Positions 48,562 through 60,215 of a DNA stretch of 64,000 nt are shown here, one piece after another. The notes under the pieces were generated by a model that was not told the DNA's origin, did no database searches, and was given only the letters and a program-made list of their open reading frames with translations. The position numbers were made by a program, and so were the translations under genes. Location of the stretch: assembly GCA_963556695.1 (NCBI GenBank), contig CAUWAG010000006.1, positions 2,046,001 to 2,110,000 on the forward strand. Reading direction: 5' to 3'. How positions within the stretch are numbered: the stretch's first letter is position 1; each line of letters begins with the position of its first letter. Origin of the DNA: Anthostomella pinea (lineage: Eukaryota > Ascomycota > Sordariomycetes > Xylariales > Xylariaceae).

Positions 48562-48812
48562 TGTAACGGTCGTTAATCGACTATTAATTAATTTAATTTA
48601 AGGCTGAGCATTTCTTTGTTAGTCGGAGCGCCGACGCTGATGCAGATAATAATCGCTAGCCGACCTATTTAATATGCTGCTTCGTGCTAGCAACAATCTT
48701 GTTTCCGATTTTAACGTTGAATCGTCGCTATAAATCTAAACTATAAGCCAATTTTCTTATTTTTTATATTTATAATTCAACATATAAACCTCTTTTACTT
48801 ATTATTATAACA
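48562..48812. mobile_element. Candidate solo LTR (weak)
   Basis: A somewhat less AT-rich stretch starting TGTAACGGTCG and ending TATAACA, with TG...CA ends, a central GC-richer block (TCGGAGCGCCGACGCTGATG near 48632) and a TATA-like region near 48730. It resembles fungal Gypsy LTRs in layout, but there is no second copy in the window and no convincing target duplication. Confidence 0.3.
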
Positions 48813-49076
48813 TTTAATCATTAATTATATTTATAAGTTATGTAGTACAATAATTTGCTTTTCAATATTATTATATCACTTATTAGCTTCAATATTTTCG
48901 TATCTTTGTATTGCACGATCGATATATTTCCATTCAGTTTTCAATATAATAAATACGATATGTTTTTTTAAAGTAAATAAGGAAATCTCTTTCGTAAATA
49001 TTCTTTCGTTTTTTATTTCCAATAAAATTGATCAATTAAAAATGTTAGTCAGTATGTTAAGTATTAAGATATATTA

Positions 49077-49667
49077 CACTCCCCGGCCATAAGTCTCCGG
49101 GCATCCCTGTTTTACACCAAAACACCCCAGCTTTACGCTACCGTAAAAAATCGAGTAAAATATATACAACTTTAGTATTTATAGTACTTATAGTTAAATT
49201 TACTGGAATCTTAAAATGGCTTATTTGAAAACTTTGATATGTTAAAGATAAAGGTCGTAAATATTACTTTATTAAAGGTTAAAATTTTGAAAAAAATAAC
49301 TTTTTAAGAGATCTTTTTTTTTAAAAATGTATCAAATAAAGTTTTTCGTCTTATACGTATATTACATGTTATTTAATTTTATACAATTTTATAACAACTT
49401 ATACGATTTTTAAAATATTTCTTGTATCTTTATCAAGATTTAAGATTTTTAATTTTAAACTTTACTTTTATATATCTATTTCTTGCTATTTTAGTCGCTA
49501 AGAAAATAAATATTTAGAAACTAGTTACGAAAACTTCAGCATCTTCAAGTATTAGTTCTTTATAATATCTCATTTTAAAAAGCTTTAGGTCTTTAGTTAT
49601 AAAAGCGTAAAGGTAGGGCATTTTGGTGTAAATGCGGGGATGCTCGGAGACTTATGGCGGGTCAGGG
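49077..49667. mobile_element. 591-bp MITE-like element with ~65-bp terminal inverted repeats
   Basis: The left end (49077-49142) and the reverse complement of the right end (49667-49603) share GCCATAAGTCTCCG, GCATCCC, TTTACACCAAAA and CTTTACGCT in the same order and spacing. A TA flanks each end (49075-49076 and 49668-49669), the Tc1/mariner-type target duplication. The interior is AT-rich and has no open frame, so the element is non-autonomous or an internally decayed mariner. The ends are less RIP-damaged than the interior. Confidence 0.85.
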
Positions 49668-52600
49668 TAGCAATATGTTATGTCGTTCGAATGAATATTA
49701 GTTAATAAATTGAAGTTAACATTCTTATTATGATTTAATCATTATATTAAATGCAATAATAGATAATATAGTTATAACAATGTTTTAACTAATAATTATA
49801 AAGGAATTAAAAACGGGAAAACGGCTGTTTTATACGCGTCGGATAGCTTTTTTATTACGATTAGTTAAGCTTAAATTTTTTTTTTTTTTTAGTAAACCGT
49901 CGATAAGCTTTATAGTTGCTTTAAAGTTTATAAGTTTTTAACGTGGCGTAATCTTGATATTTCTTTTAACTATTCGCTATTTCGTATCTTTTTACCCCGT
50001 TAATATTAACTATTATAAACCACGGATATATTTAAAGTTATTTTACACATTTATTTAAGTCTTAAATATTCTATGATAAATAAAGCAAGAGGTAAAACTT
50101 TTTCATGTGTTTTTATAGGGGCTTTAACGATATGTGTAAGCAGTAACGGAAAAGATTTTATTATTATTATTTATTTATCAGTTTACATTAATGAGATGTT
50201 TATTTTTAAAGATACGGATAAGGATATATAATAAGTTTAAAAACTAGGTTAAGTAAACGATAAGACTTACGAAAAGGTTGAGGCGTACGATTTTGTTATA
50301 TTTTTAAAGTAGCCCAGCAATACGGATTGAGATATTACTTTATATCTTAAGTAATCATACGGAAAACTACGCATTATTTTACGTGAAATTACATCCTTTT
50401 TCAATAAAAGATTTAAATTGTTATTTTTGTTTATCGGCTAGTATTCGGCTTAAACCAGTTTAAGATAGTTTTTTATTTCGATATTTCCCGTTATTATGTT
50501 ACGTATCATAATGTTTTCGATGTAGGTGATAAGTAGTTATACTAAATTAGTTTTAATATTATAGCATGTCGATATTCTCGATGATATTAACGCCTAGTTG
50601 AATAGCTAATATGTTATTGGGTTTTAACAATAAATTTTTTAAGGCTTTTACAAAATAAAACCTATATATTTTACTTGCTAAATTTTTTTTACTTATCTCG
50701 GCGTTGCTTTTCTTTATATCCTTTCGGAATTTTTAATCAAGTCGAAACTATTTTAAAGCTTATATACATATTGTAATAATGAAGCTATAAGAATGAAAGT
50801 TAAATATAAGCATTTTGAAGAAAAAAAAGCGGATGAAATCTTACGTAAATTTAATGTTGAAAAAAAAGCCGACTATCTTATTGATATTTAAAGTTAAAAT
50901 AAAAACGCAATTTGTTAATATATCGAATGGGTTTATTATAAATATAAAGCCTTTTTCGAATACGGTTAATTCTTTAAACCTTAAATTCCGTCGGATTATT
51001 AAACGGCGTTAAATAAAACCTATTTAATACTTATAACTTGTTTTAGTAAATTCAACTTTCCCCCCTTTATTATAAACGTTTAGAAAGAAGGTTCCATGAT
51101 AAAGCGAAGTAATCGTAAATCATTTAATCTTTAAACAAATCTTATTTCTAACTTTATTTTAAAAGTATTACTTAAAAATATGAAAATGTAACATACAACG
51201 GAAAAAAAAGGTGAAAAAAAAGATACAAAAAGGGTAAATAAGCAGAACTATCATTCTTTAAACTTAATAAAAAAAGGTTTTGAACAATGTTTAGTTTCTT
51301 TTATAAGATTTTTTAAAGAAATCTGCGTTATTTAAAAAAAAAAAGTAAAGCCGGAAAATTCGAGCTCTAATGAAAAACATTTTCATATTTTTATACAACG
51401 ACCTAATTCTCAAAATAATTGTAATAATTTATAACAAGCTTTTTTTCTTTTCTTTTAAATGTCGTTTACTTATACGAAAACTTATCGCTTATTTATTAAA
51501 GTATAAACATACTCGGGGTTCGTAATATTGATAGTAAGTATTAAAGCTTAAACGTTACGGCTAGTGTTAATATCGAAGGTCCTTATTTATAATACAATCC
51601 TAATTCTTATATATATGCTATATATACCCTACGATTGAATAATCGTATGGTGATATTAAATGTCTATAAAAGTTTTAAGCTTCAATATTTTTTATCATTT
51701 GAAAAATGCTTTTAATTTATTAAAAGCGTGTATAACGGCTTAGTAACATTATATATTCTCAATTAGTAAGTGCCTTTTCCAATTTTCAAAGGTTTAATTT
51801 TATCCCCGAGTAAAAGTTTAACGCTAATTTACTTGCGAGGACTTGATTTAATAAGTTAATTATTAAATAACTTTTTATAACTTTACATATTATATTATAT
51901 TTCGCTGTTCAAATAGCTATATTACAAGAATTAAGGTTCAATTAATGTTGAACTAAATTTATTATAAGTAGGTTAAAACCGTTAACAAGTAAGCAATAAA
52001 ACTGAAAGACTTAAAAGCTATGCTTTTTAAATAGCCTAAATACGGCTTCGACTCAATAGCGTCTAGCTAGGCATTAGATTTTAATATTTTGGATATATAG
52101 ATACATGCCGTTGGAAACATTTTATGTTGAATTTTAATTATAAAACTTATAACTCATATAATATCACTTTAAAGTTTTTCACGTTTATTATATGAAAAAT
52201 GTATTTATTAACAACGATCAAATTAAAGTAACGAATAAATACTTCTATAAAATTAATGACAATATAATTGGTAGTTAATTTATAGTAATTTCCTTATATA
52301 TCGAAGTTCAAAAGCAAGTAAGAACCTAGATAAGAAAGTAAGAACACTAACATAAAGGCTTATTTATAATTAGCTTACAAGCTTAAAAAAGTTTATAGTT
52401 TTTGTTTAATGTTAAAAATAAAAAAGGATTTATTTATACTTATAAAGTTTTAACTTCAAGCCGTTTAACTTAGATAAGAAAACTTAAATCATATTTCTCA
52501 ACATTTAAGAAGTGAATAATATAAAAATGGAAATTTTAAGTACGTCATATTTATTTAAACCACGAAACAATTGTATCAAATGTGAAAATGGCATATAATA

Positions 52601-54491
52601 AATATTAAATATAGAATTTCAAAGGTAAAATTTAAAAGTAAAGTAATTTATTGTAGATCTTAATAAACAAGGATACCGGTTTAAGAAATCTTTTTTTTTT
52701 CAAATTACTAAAAATATGGCGTTATTTTAAGGCGTTTAAACAAAATTAACGTAAACTTTTACGCACGTATAATGCTATGTCAAATTAACCGTAAGAACTA
52801 TAATATTAATATTTTTTATAATAAAGTATGAAGTTAAGCTTTTCCGGATATAAGCCGTGAAAATTAAATGAGTATATTAATACTGTTAATAAATACGAAA
52901 CCGGCTTAAAGGACGATTGGACTACTTAATTAATAGCGGGTTGCACTTAAATATAGATACATAAAGTAAGTTATAATATAAAGCAGCTGATAAAGCACTT
53001 TAAATCACGCGTTATGTTTTATTCAAACGTTCGTTTATACTTTCGAAAGGTTTTCAAAAGCTTAAACTAATTAAAATTTGAAAGCGCCTCTTTTAAGAAA
53101 AGATTTAATTTAGCTGCTTATAAAATAACCTCGTACTTTATTTGAGGGTAATATTATTCAATAATTATTGGTACTTTTATTACTTTGAAAGAACTTGTAT
53201 ATAGCTTGCTATTGTTTAAAAAAATGAAAAAAGAAAACAGGGGGGGAACAAGAACAGCCTTTTTAGAAAATAAAAAATAAAGGTTTTTCTAATAATAATA
53301 GTTTTCAATTTTTTTAAATAAAATATAAATTTTGTATGTGCTTATATATACTGTTAAAGCCGTTATATGCTTACTATCTAGGGTTATAAAGCTTTTATTT
53401 TAGAAGATAACTTTACCAGGTTATTTGAGCTTACACTTACCTACTTTTATTAACGCTCTAATACTCCATACGATTTATTTAAAGCGTTTATTAAGGAAGA
53501 TCCTATGCCATCATATATGGCGTATTATATTAAATAAGGGTTTTCAAATTCGCCCGTTACATTAACATCGACCATATCTCCTATATTCCGCTAAGCTTTA
53601 TTTTACAAAGTTATTTAAATCGTTTTTACAACGAGTTATTAATTAACAAACAAGTAAGAAACCAATAACCGTAATATGGTTTATAAAGTAAAACTTTACA
53701 AACCGTTATATATTTATTCTTTAAAAGGTTTAAATTAGTTTTCAAGATCTCGCTTTTTTTTAAATTACGGCATAGATTTCATCGTTATGTGCGGTAAAGC
53801 TAGATTATCATGAAACTTACAGAAGAAAATTATCGGGTAATTTTTTGTTTAGGTAAATTAAAGTTGAATATTAAGATGTGATTTCCTTACTTGTTACGGT
53901 TACCGATCTTTGTTTTCTTTTATAAATATTAACTATATAGCTGATATATCGGTTTATACGACATTAGAATTTCAAAATATTTCATATCGTATAAATAATA
54001 TCCGTTTCATCTTAAAAAATTTGTTCCTTATATATATAACTAACGATAATCAAAATAAGGGCTTTTATATTTGAAGGCCTTTTCGTATCTTCGGCTGTTT
54101 ATTTTTTACACGACGTTTGAAATTGCTTTTTCGGTCCGTTTTATAAATATTTCGATCTCGTTATCGATACGAAAAAGGTAATATATATATATATGTATTA
54201 CTCGTATAACCTAACTATATTAAAAGCGACTCATTAGTTATAACGTATTTATTACCGGCCTTTTATGAAATCAATAACATTTTGATAAGCGTTTATTATA
54301 TATAAAAATCAAGTTAACGAGACTAGCTTGCACGTAGCTTAAAGCTTTCGATGTTTATAAAACTGTTTAAGGAACTTTTAAGTGTTTTTTTAAATGATTT
54401 AAAGCCCTTATTGTTTAAAGCTTAACAGTCAAATGACTTAAATTAAAGTTCAAGCTTTTTTTATTACTTTATTAATTTATTTTTTAACAAA

Positions 54492-56092
54492 ACGTAGATG
54501 ACAAGCGAGCTGTGAATAGAAGCGAGCTGCAAGCCATCATCAACATCATGAACTTTCAACTCTAGGCTATTATTTCTTTCCCTACATCAATGGCACCACG
54601 GTACGACGAATCAGACTTGCAATTAGCTGTCCAAGCTAAATAACGCGACCCTCATATTCCCGTTTTCAACTTGCAAAGCTCTTCCATGTTCCCAAAAACA
54701 CCCTCCGTACCAGAATCGCCGGCCGACCATCACGACGTGATACCATGCCAATACTTTGAAACTTACGGTTTCTGAAGAGAATACCATTCTTTCCTTTATT
54801 CTTGACCTGGATACGCGAGCATTTCCACCTCGGCACAGTTATATTGAAAATATGGCAAATCAATTATTGGCGACACGTGGGACTGGACGCGTTGGAAAGA
54901 ACTGGACGCGGAACTTTCTTTAACGCACACCAGGCCTTCGGACGCGTTTTTATTAGACGATGTCCGGACTACCAGAGGATCTTGAACAAAGATCTAGACG
55001 CGTATCGCGCATGGTTTCGCCAAGTTGCGGCGGCAATTGCGAAACATGGTATCCAAGACGCGGATATTTACAACTTCGATAAGACAGGGTTTATGATGGG
55101 TATTATTGGGTCCGGTATGGTCATTACAAGCGCCAAAAGACATAACAGGCCTAAATAAGCTTAATAAAGTAACAGAGAATGGTTTATAGTAATCTCTGTT
55201 ATTAATGCTGATAATTGGTTGATCCCCCTGCTTATCATTCTACAGGGCAAAACACACCTCGTGTCATGGTATCGTGACACGATATTACCACGCGATTGGA
55301 AGGTGGCCGTGTCTGACAACGGGTGGGCTACAAAGGAGCTTGGTTTGTAATGGATTCAGCATTTTATGAAGCACACAATGCTGCCATGACACCAAGAAAC
55401 ATTCGAATAGGTTTCAGTGCTATTGGGCTTGTTCCTTTTGACCCAGAAAGTGTCATTTCAAAGCTGTATGCTGTCGCTGTTGTATAAACACCATCGCCAC
55501 ACCCCAATCTGCCACCCATTACTTGGACTTCCAAGACGCCTACCATCACTAATGAAGCGGTAAACTAATTGGGTTATATCCAAAATTGAGTCAGAAACCA
55601 CCAAGAAAGCTCACCTACATCAATAATTGATGTATTGAGCTCATTTTAAAGGCTACATACAGTCTTATATATAAGGTCGCTTTGGTTAATTCCGGGGTCC
55701 GTGAGTTAAAAGAAGCCAACTATTTACTACATAAATACCAGAAAATAAAAAATGGAAAAATGGTAAAAAGAGGAATACTTTCCGTTCAAGATACAATAGG
55801 TCTTCAGACTACAAAGGATAGCACTGAGCTAGCAAGACAGGAAATGGGTGAAGGTAGTCGTCGTCCAAGGGGGGCGGCAGCGCATGAACGACGGTGTGGC
55901 ATTTGTGGCAATACTGGCCATAATGCACAAATTAGTACAATAGAGATAGAAACCTCTGAGAAAGAGGAATCCGATTGATTGAATTGGATTGAATGGGTTG
56001 TGGTGAAGTTGTTTGACATGTTGGTTGGTAGGTTGGTAGGTTGGTAAAAGTGTCCCGCTCGCTTGTGTGTCCCGCTTGCTTGTGACCTACGT
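54492..56092 (+). mobile_element. Fot1/pogo-like DNA transposon, internally deleted
   Basis: The terminal inverted repeats are ACGTAGATGACAAGCGAGC at 54492 and the reverse complement of GCTTGCTTGTGACCTACGT ending at 56092, about 40 bp in all with two AAGCGAGC-like direct repeats each. A TA follows the right end; the left flank reads AA. It encodes a transposase (54590-55978) that is broken by stops and lacks a central part. At about 1.6 kb it is shorter than a full element should be. It is far less AT-rich than the surrounding block, so it arrived after most of the RIP here, yet it already carries G-to-A changes. Confidence 0.88.
54590..55978 (+). pseudogene. Fot1/pogo-like DDE transposase, broken
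   Basis: The start is MAPRYDESDLQLAVQAK, followed by a stop. Later frames carry the linker (FGRVFIRRCPDYQRILN, AYRAWFRQVAAAIAKHGIQD) and the first catalytic block YNFDKTGFMMG, where the usual FDETGF has Glu replaced by Lys. Then come WFIVISVINADNWLIPLLII and AVSDNGWATKELGL. At about 55375 the reading jumps from QHFMKHT to AAMTPRNIRIGFSAIGLVPF, so roughly 100 residues, including the second catalytic Asp, are missing. The C-terminal frame 55682-55978 has a zinc-knuckle-like CGICGNTGHNAQ. The protein cannot be functional. Confidence 0.87.
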
Positions 56093-56139
56093 TATACTTT
56101 ATGTATTTGAACGTTGATTTCAAAAAAATGTAAACATAT

Positions 56140-56340
56140 TAAAAGCCCTTATTTAAAAAGGTATGACTGAATTTGTTAAGGGCGTTTATTCAAAAAGATA
56201 TATCCGGATTTATTGAAGGCGTTTATTTAAAAAGGGAATGTTAGATTTATCAAAAATACATATTTAAAAAGGTTTAAGTTTATGAAAAGTGTTTACGGTC
56301 GTTTATAAGCGCTTAATTCAAAATGCGCTTATTCAAAGGT
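56140..56340. repeat. Degenerate tandem repeat, period about 38 bp
   Basis: At least three adjacent units of 36-38 bp (for example from GGGCGTTTATTCAAAAAG at 56180 and GGCGTTTATTTAAAAAGG at 56218), followed by more diverged ones with GCGCTTATTCAAA. It starts about 50 bp after the Fot1-like element. The variation between units is mostly C/T and G/A, consistent with RIP. Confidence 0.65.
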
Positions 56341-59300
56341 TTTTTATTAAAAAAGCGTTCACTTCAGATTAAAATACTATTATAAGTTGTACAAAGGGGT
56401 TTATTCTAAAATAAAGCGTTTGTAAGTATCATATTATAAACAATTGAAAGGTTTATTTTTGTATAAGCGTAAACAAAAAACTTTAATATAATAGAGTAGA
56501 ATGCTTAATTTGTTATTTTTTTTTTTTTTTTATGACAGCTTTTAAAAAAGTTTGAATAAAGTACGTTATAAAGATTAGAACCTTTATTTTGCCGTTTTTA
56601 AAGCTATTAATTAAATGATAACCTTTTATTAATTTAGTTAAGAAAAGTATCAAGGTTGCTTGTTAAGACCTTCACATTTTCTTTAATATGTAAGCATAAC
56701 TAATAAAGTTTTTCGCGTTATATATGCCTCTTTTATGATTTTTATAAATATACTTTAACGTAGGTGGTATATTAAATAATAACTTAAGTAACCGGTTACG
56801 GTTAATAATATCCTTTTTTAAGATATAATTTTTTAAATTATCTATTCCAATATATAATTCTTTTTGGATATATTTCCAGACAAGATCGTTTTTTAAAAAT
56901 CAATACGTTGAATTCTTTTCTAATCTTCTTAGTAAAATACAAAGTATCTATTTTAAGCTATATTACTCAGGATTACACTTTTATTGAAGAAGGTGAAAAG
57001 CAAATAAAACCGTATAAGTTTTTAATAAGTTTTTAATAAGTAAAAAAAAAGTAAAATTTCGGTATAATATGTAACTTTATGAAAGTAAATACAAATTTAA
57101 TATATAAATAATGGATATTTTAATTGTTTGATGGTTTCAATGATTTCAAAAGTGTGCAGGTAATACTTATACATTTGAACAATGTAAAAATATATTTAGG
57201 AAGTAAAAAATATATTTATCTAAATAAAGTTTATTAACTTATCGGTTAATTTAACTATTGCCTGTAATTTGGCAAAACTTTTAATCTATAGATCTAAAAA
57301 GGCCAATCTTTAGTAGCACGCAGTTCTAGTTATAGCCTTATCGTATTTCTTTTATTAAATTACAAGTTTTGACAGGATTTTTTAAATTACCGGGACGATA
57401 TTATATATATCGCAAGTAAGAACCTTAACGTTATTCTGCTTTTTTACAATTGTTAAAAGTTAAAGTTAAAGTTAATTTTAATATAATTGGGGGTTGTTTT
57501 TTTACGTCATCAGGGCCGGTTTTTTCGAGTAATCTTATTTATGTATCGAAATAACGCGTCTTGAAAACTGGTTTTATAATGAATTACTTATGCGTTTATA
57601 TCGATAAACTTCGATATATGATATTAACAATACATACTGAAAGTCTCACTTAAAGACCTTATAACTTAATCACGTTTTTGTAAAATAAGGCTTTAAATTT
57701 TATCCCCCGTACATATGCTATGGGTGTCGCAAAATATTAAACTTTTTACGTAATTATGAAAAGGTTCAAAGCGTAAAGATAATAATCGATTCATTTAAAT
57801 ACTGATAATAAATTGTTTCATCGTTATATCTAAGAAAAGAAACGTATTACGATATTTTAGTTTAAAGGCAAATATTATTTTATCGTCGTTAGTTCGTATT
57901 GAAAAAAAAGCTTTTTTAACCTAGTAGTATCCTTTCAAAAAAGTATTATTAGTAATATTTAATACCAGTATACTTATTATTAACTAATATAAGAAGTTTA
58001 AATTTAAATTGAATTTATAAGTAGTAAATAGTTTTTTACCTTCCTTTATATTTTTCTAAGTGAAGTTTAAAAAATAAGCCGTTTAGTTTCATTAAGAAGG
58101 AAACCGAAAGCAAGGTTTTTGTATTTAATTGTATATATCGTTTCGAATTATGAAAAGTAACGTAATTTATGATTGATATTACAATAAGTCATAATTTAAA
58201 CTATTTGTATTTAAAAACATTCAGTATTTTAAACCTAGTAATAATCTGACAAAATAATAAGTTCCAAACGTAAAAGGCAGTTTTTATATTAAACTTTGGT
58301 GCTTAACGGATATTAGTATCAAATAAAATGTATAGATTCAAAAGTATTTATAAAAACGCTACAAAGTTATTAACATAACTTAAATTATTTATTATACGCA
58401 AAGTTATTTTAAGTATTTAATCTACAGCCGTATTGATAAGTACTTAACTTTAGGTATATCATTAACCTTTGTATAAATTATTTAGCTTAAAAAAACTATG
58501 TATATATGATTTTTATATATCATTATGATGAACTTGTCACTAATTTGCCGGGTTTCATATGCTACTAAGATATTTATGTAAATATTAAACAATTCTTAGT
58601 TTATAAGCGGTAAAAAATCAATTCTTTTTACATAAATTAAAATTTAAAACGCGTTAAAGAATTCTATAAAATATAAACTTTATACTTTACTTATTTCTCT
58701 TTTGAATTGATAAAAGCTTATACGGTTAAATCGGCATACCGTTTACATTTAGTTAAGCCTTTATCTTAATCGTTAAAAACGAACTTTTGTTTTATTATTA
58801 TTCAAACCGGAGAGGGTAATATTATCGCAAGGTAAAAAGAGTACAGCAATAAAAAGATTAAATATTACTTTTAACTTAAAGCGGTCAATGCGTCTTGTTA
58901 CGATTAAAAAGAAGTTGATAATATAATCTATTTACAAACAATATCATTAATATTTAAAAAAAGGTTCGTTGCCGCCTTCAAAAAGTCTTATTAACGTTTC
59001 AGTATTTATTAAACATTTAAAAGCGAAAATTACGTAGGTAAAAATCCGATAAAAATAAACAATATGTTTTTAAAACAGTTTATAGTTATTACTTAAACCT
59101 TTCATTATTATATAAGCTTTTAAAAGCAATATTGTTAAATGATTAGAATAAATAATACGTACGACATTAATGAGCAAATAATGTTATTATTTAATACTTT
59201 AAATCAGATTATTACCGGCTTTATATTTAATCATATTTTAATCATTATAAATAATAAAATCTATAACTTTTATAATTAAATAATCCGGTAACTTGTTAAG

Positions 59301-60066
59301 CTTTACGTGAAATTCAAGTTCCCTTTTTACGTAAATATTACGGATTTTAATAAAGAGTTACAAAAGGGTATTAGAACAATCCCTTTAAGCTTAAATCTTT
59401 TTTCTTCATAAAAAACACACATTATTTATCATATAAATCTCCTATAAGTAAGCATAAAACAAACATAAAAAAGGTTCAAAATTCTAAACCTTAATAAAAT
59501 TATCAAATTTAGTATTAACTTTAGGAAAGTCCTTTTAAATGTTATAAATCGTTAAACAAAATGAGTTTCAAGCTTAGCAGTTGATTAAGTTATTAAAGAT
59601 ATATAAATATGGCTTTTTAACGAAAACTTTTTTTATATAAATAAATAAATGACTTTTAAATTTCGTTTATTTATTTGCTTTATATACAAGTTTTAACTCA
59701 ATTCATATTAGTTCAAAATATAATCTCGTTATTATTCAAATATATATAAGGGAAAGTAATAATTTTTTTAATAATAATAGCTTTTATACCGTAAGGAATG
59801 AGCGACGTATTATACGATAAGATACCGTGGCTTTAATATATATAAACTATGTTATATAAAAAACCATTTACAAGTTTTGCATAGTTATATTTCAAGCAAT
59901 CGCGCTAACCCTTTAAAGTTATTACCTAGTTTCAAACCCCTTTCAAAAGTTTTAAAAATATATTACGAAATAAACTTATAAAAAATCGCCGTAACAATAC
60001 GAAACAATGTAAAAACAAATTAAGTAATATATGCTTTTAATATTTTCATAAATCTTTCGGGTTGAT

Positions 60067-60215
60067 TTACAACTAGATGGACGGCGTGTGGTAGAAAGGA
60101 ACGATGATCTATTCATGGTTGACTGTCTAGAAGATTGGCTATATGTATGTGAATCTTGGTGGCACGTGCCCGGAAATGGGACGCCTGGCTATATGTACAC
60201 GCCCCTCTGTATTAA
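60067..60215. other. Short GC-rich island in the AT-rich block
   Basis: About 150 bp of ordinary base composition with abrupt edges. It holds two copies of GGCTATATGTA (near 60138 and 60186) and TGGCACGTGCC. No frame or terminal repeats are evident. It may be a fragment of a recent transposon, but its identity is unknown. Confidence 0.4.

Noticed and set aside
50815..51012. 65-codon Lys-rich plus-strand frame in the AT-rich block
   Set aside because: Its composition is that of AT-rich non-coding DNA (Lys, Ile, Asn, Phe); it has no domain and there is no flanking gene structure.
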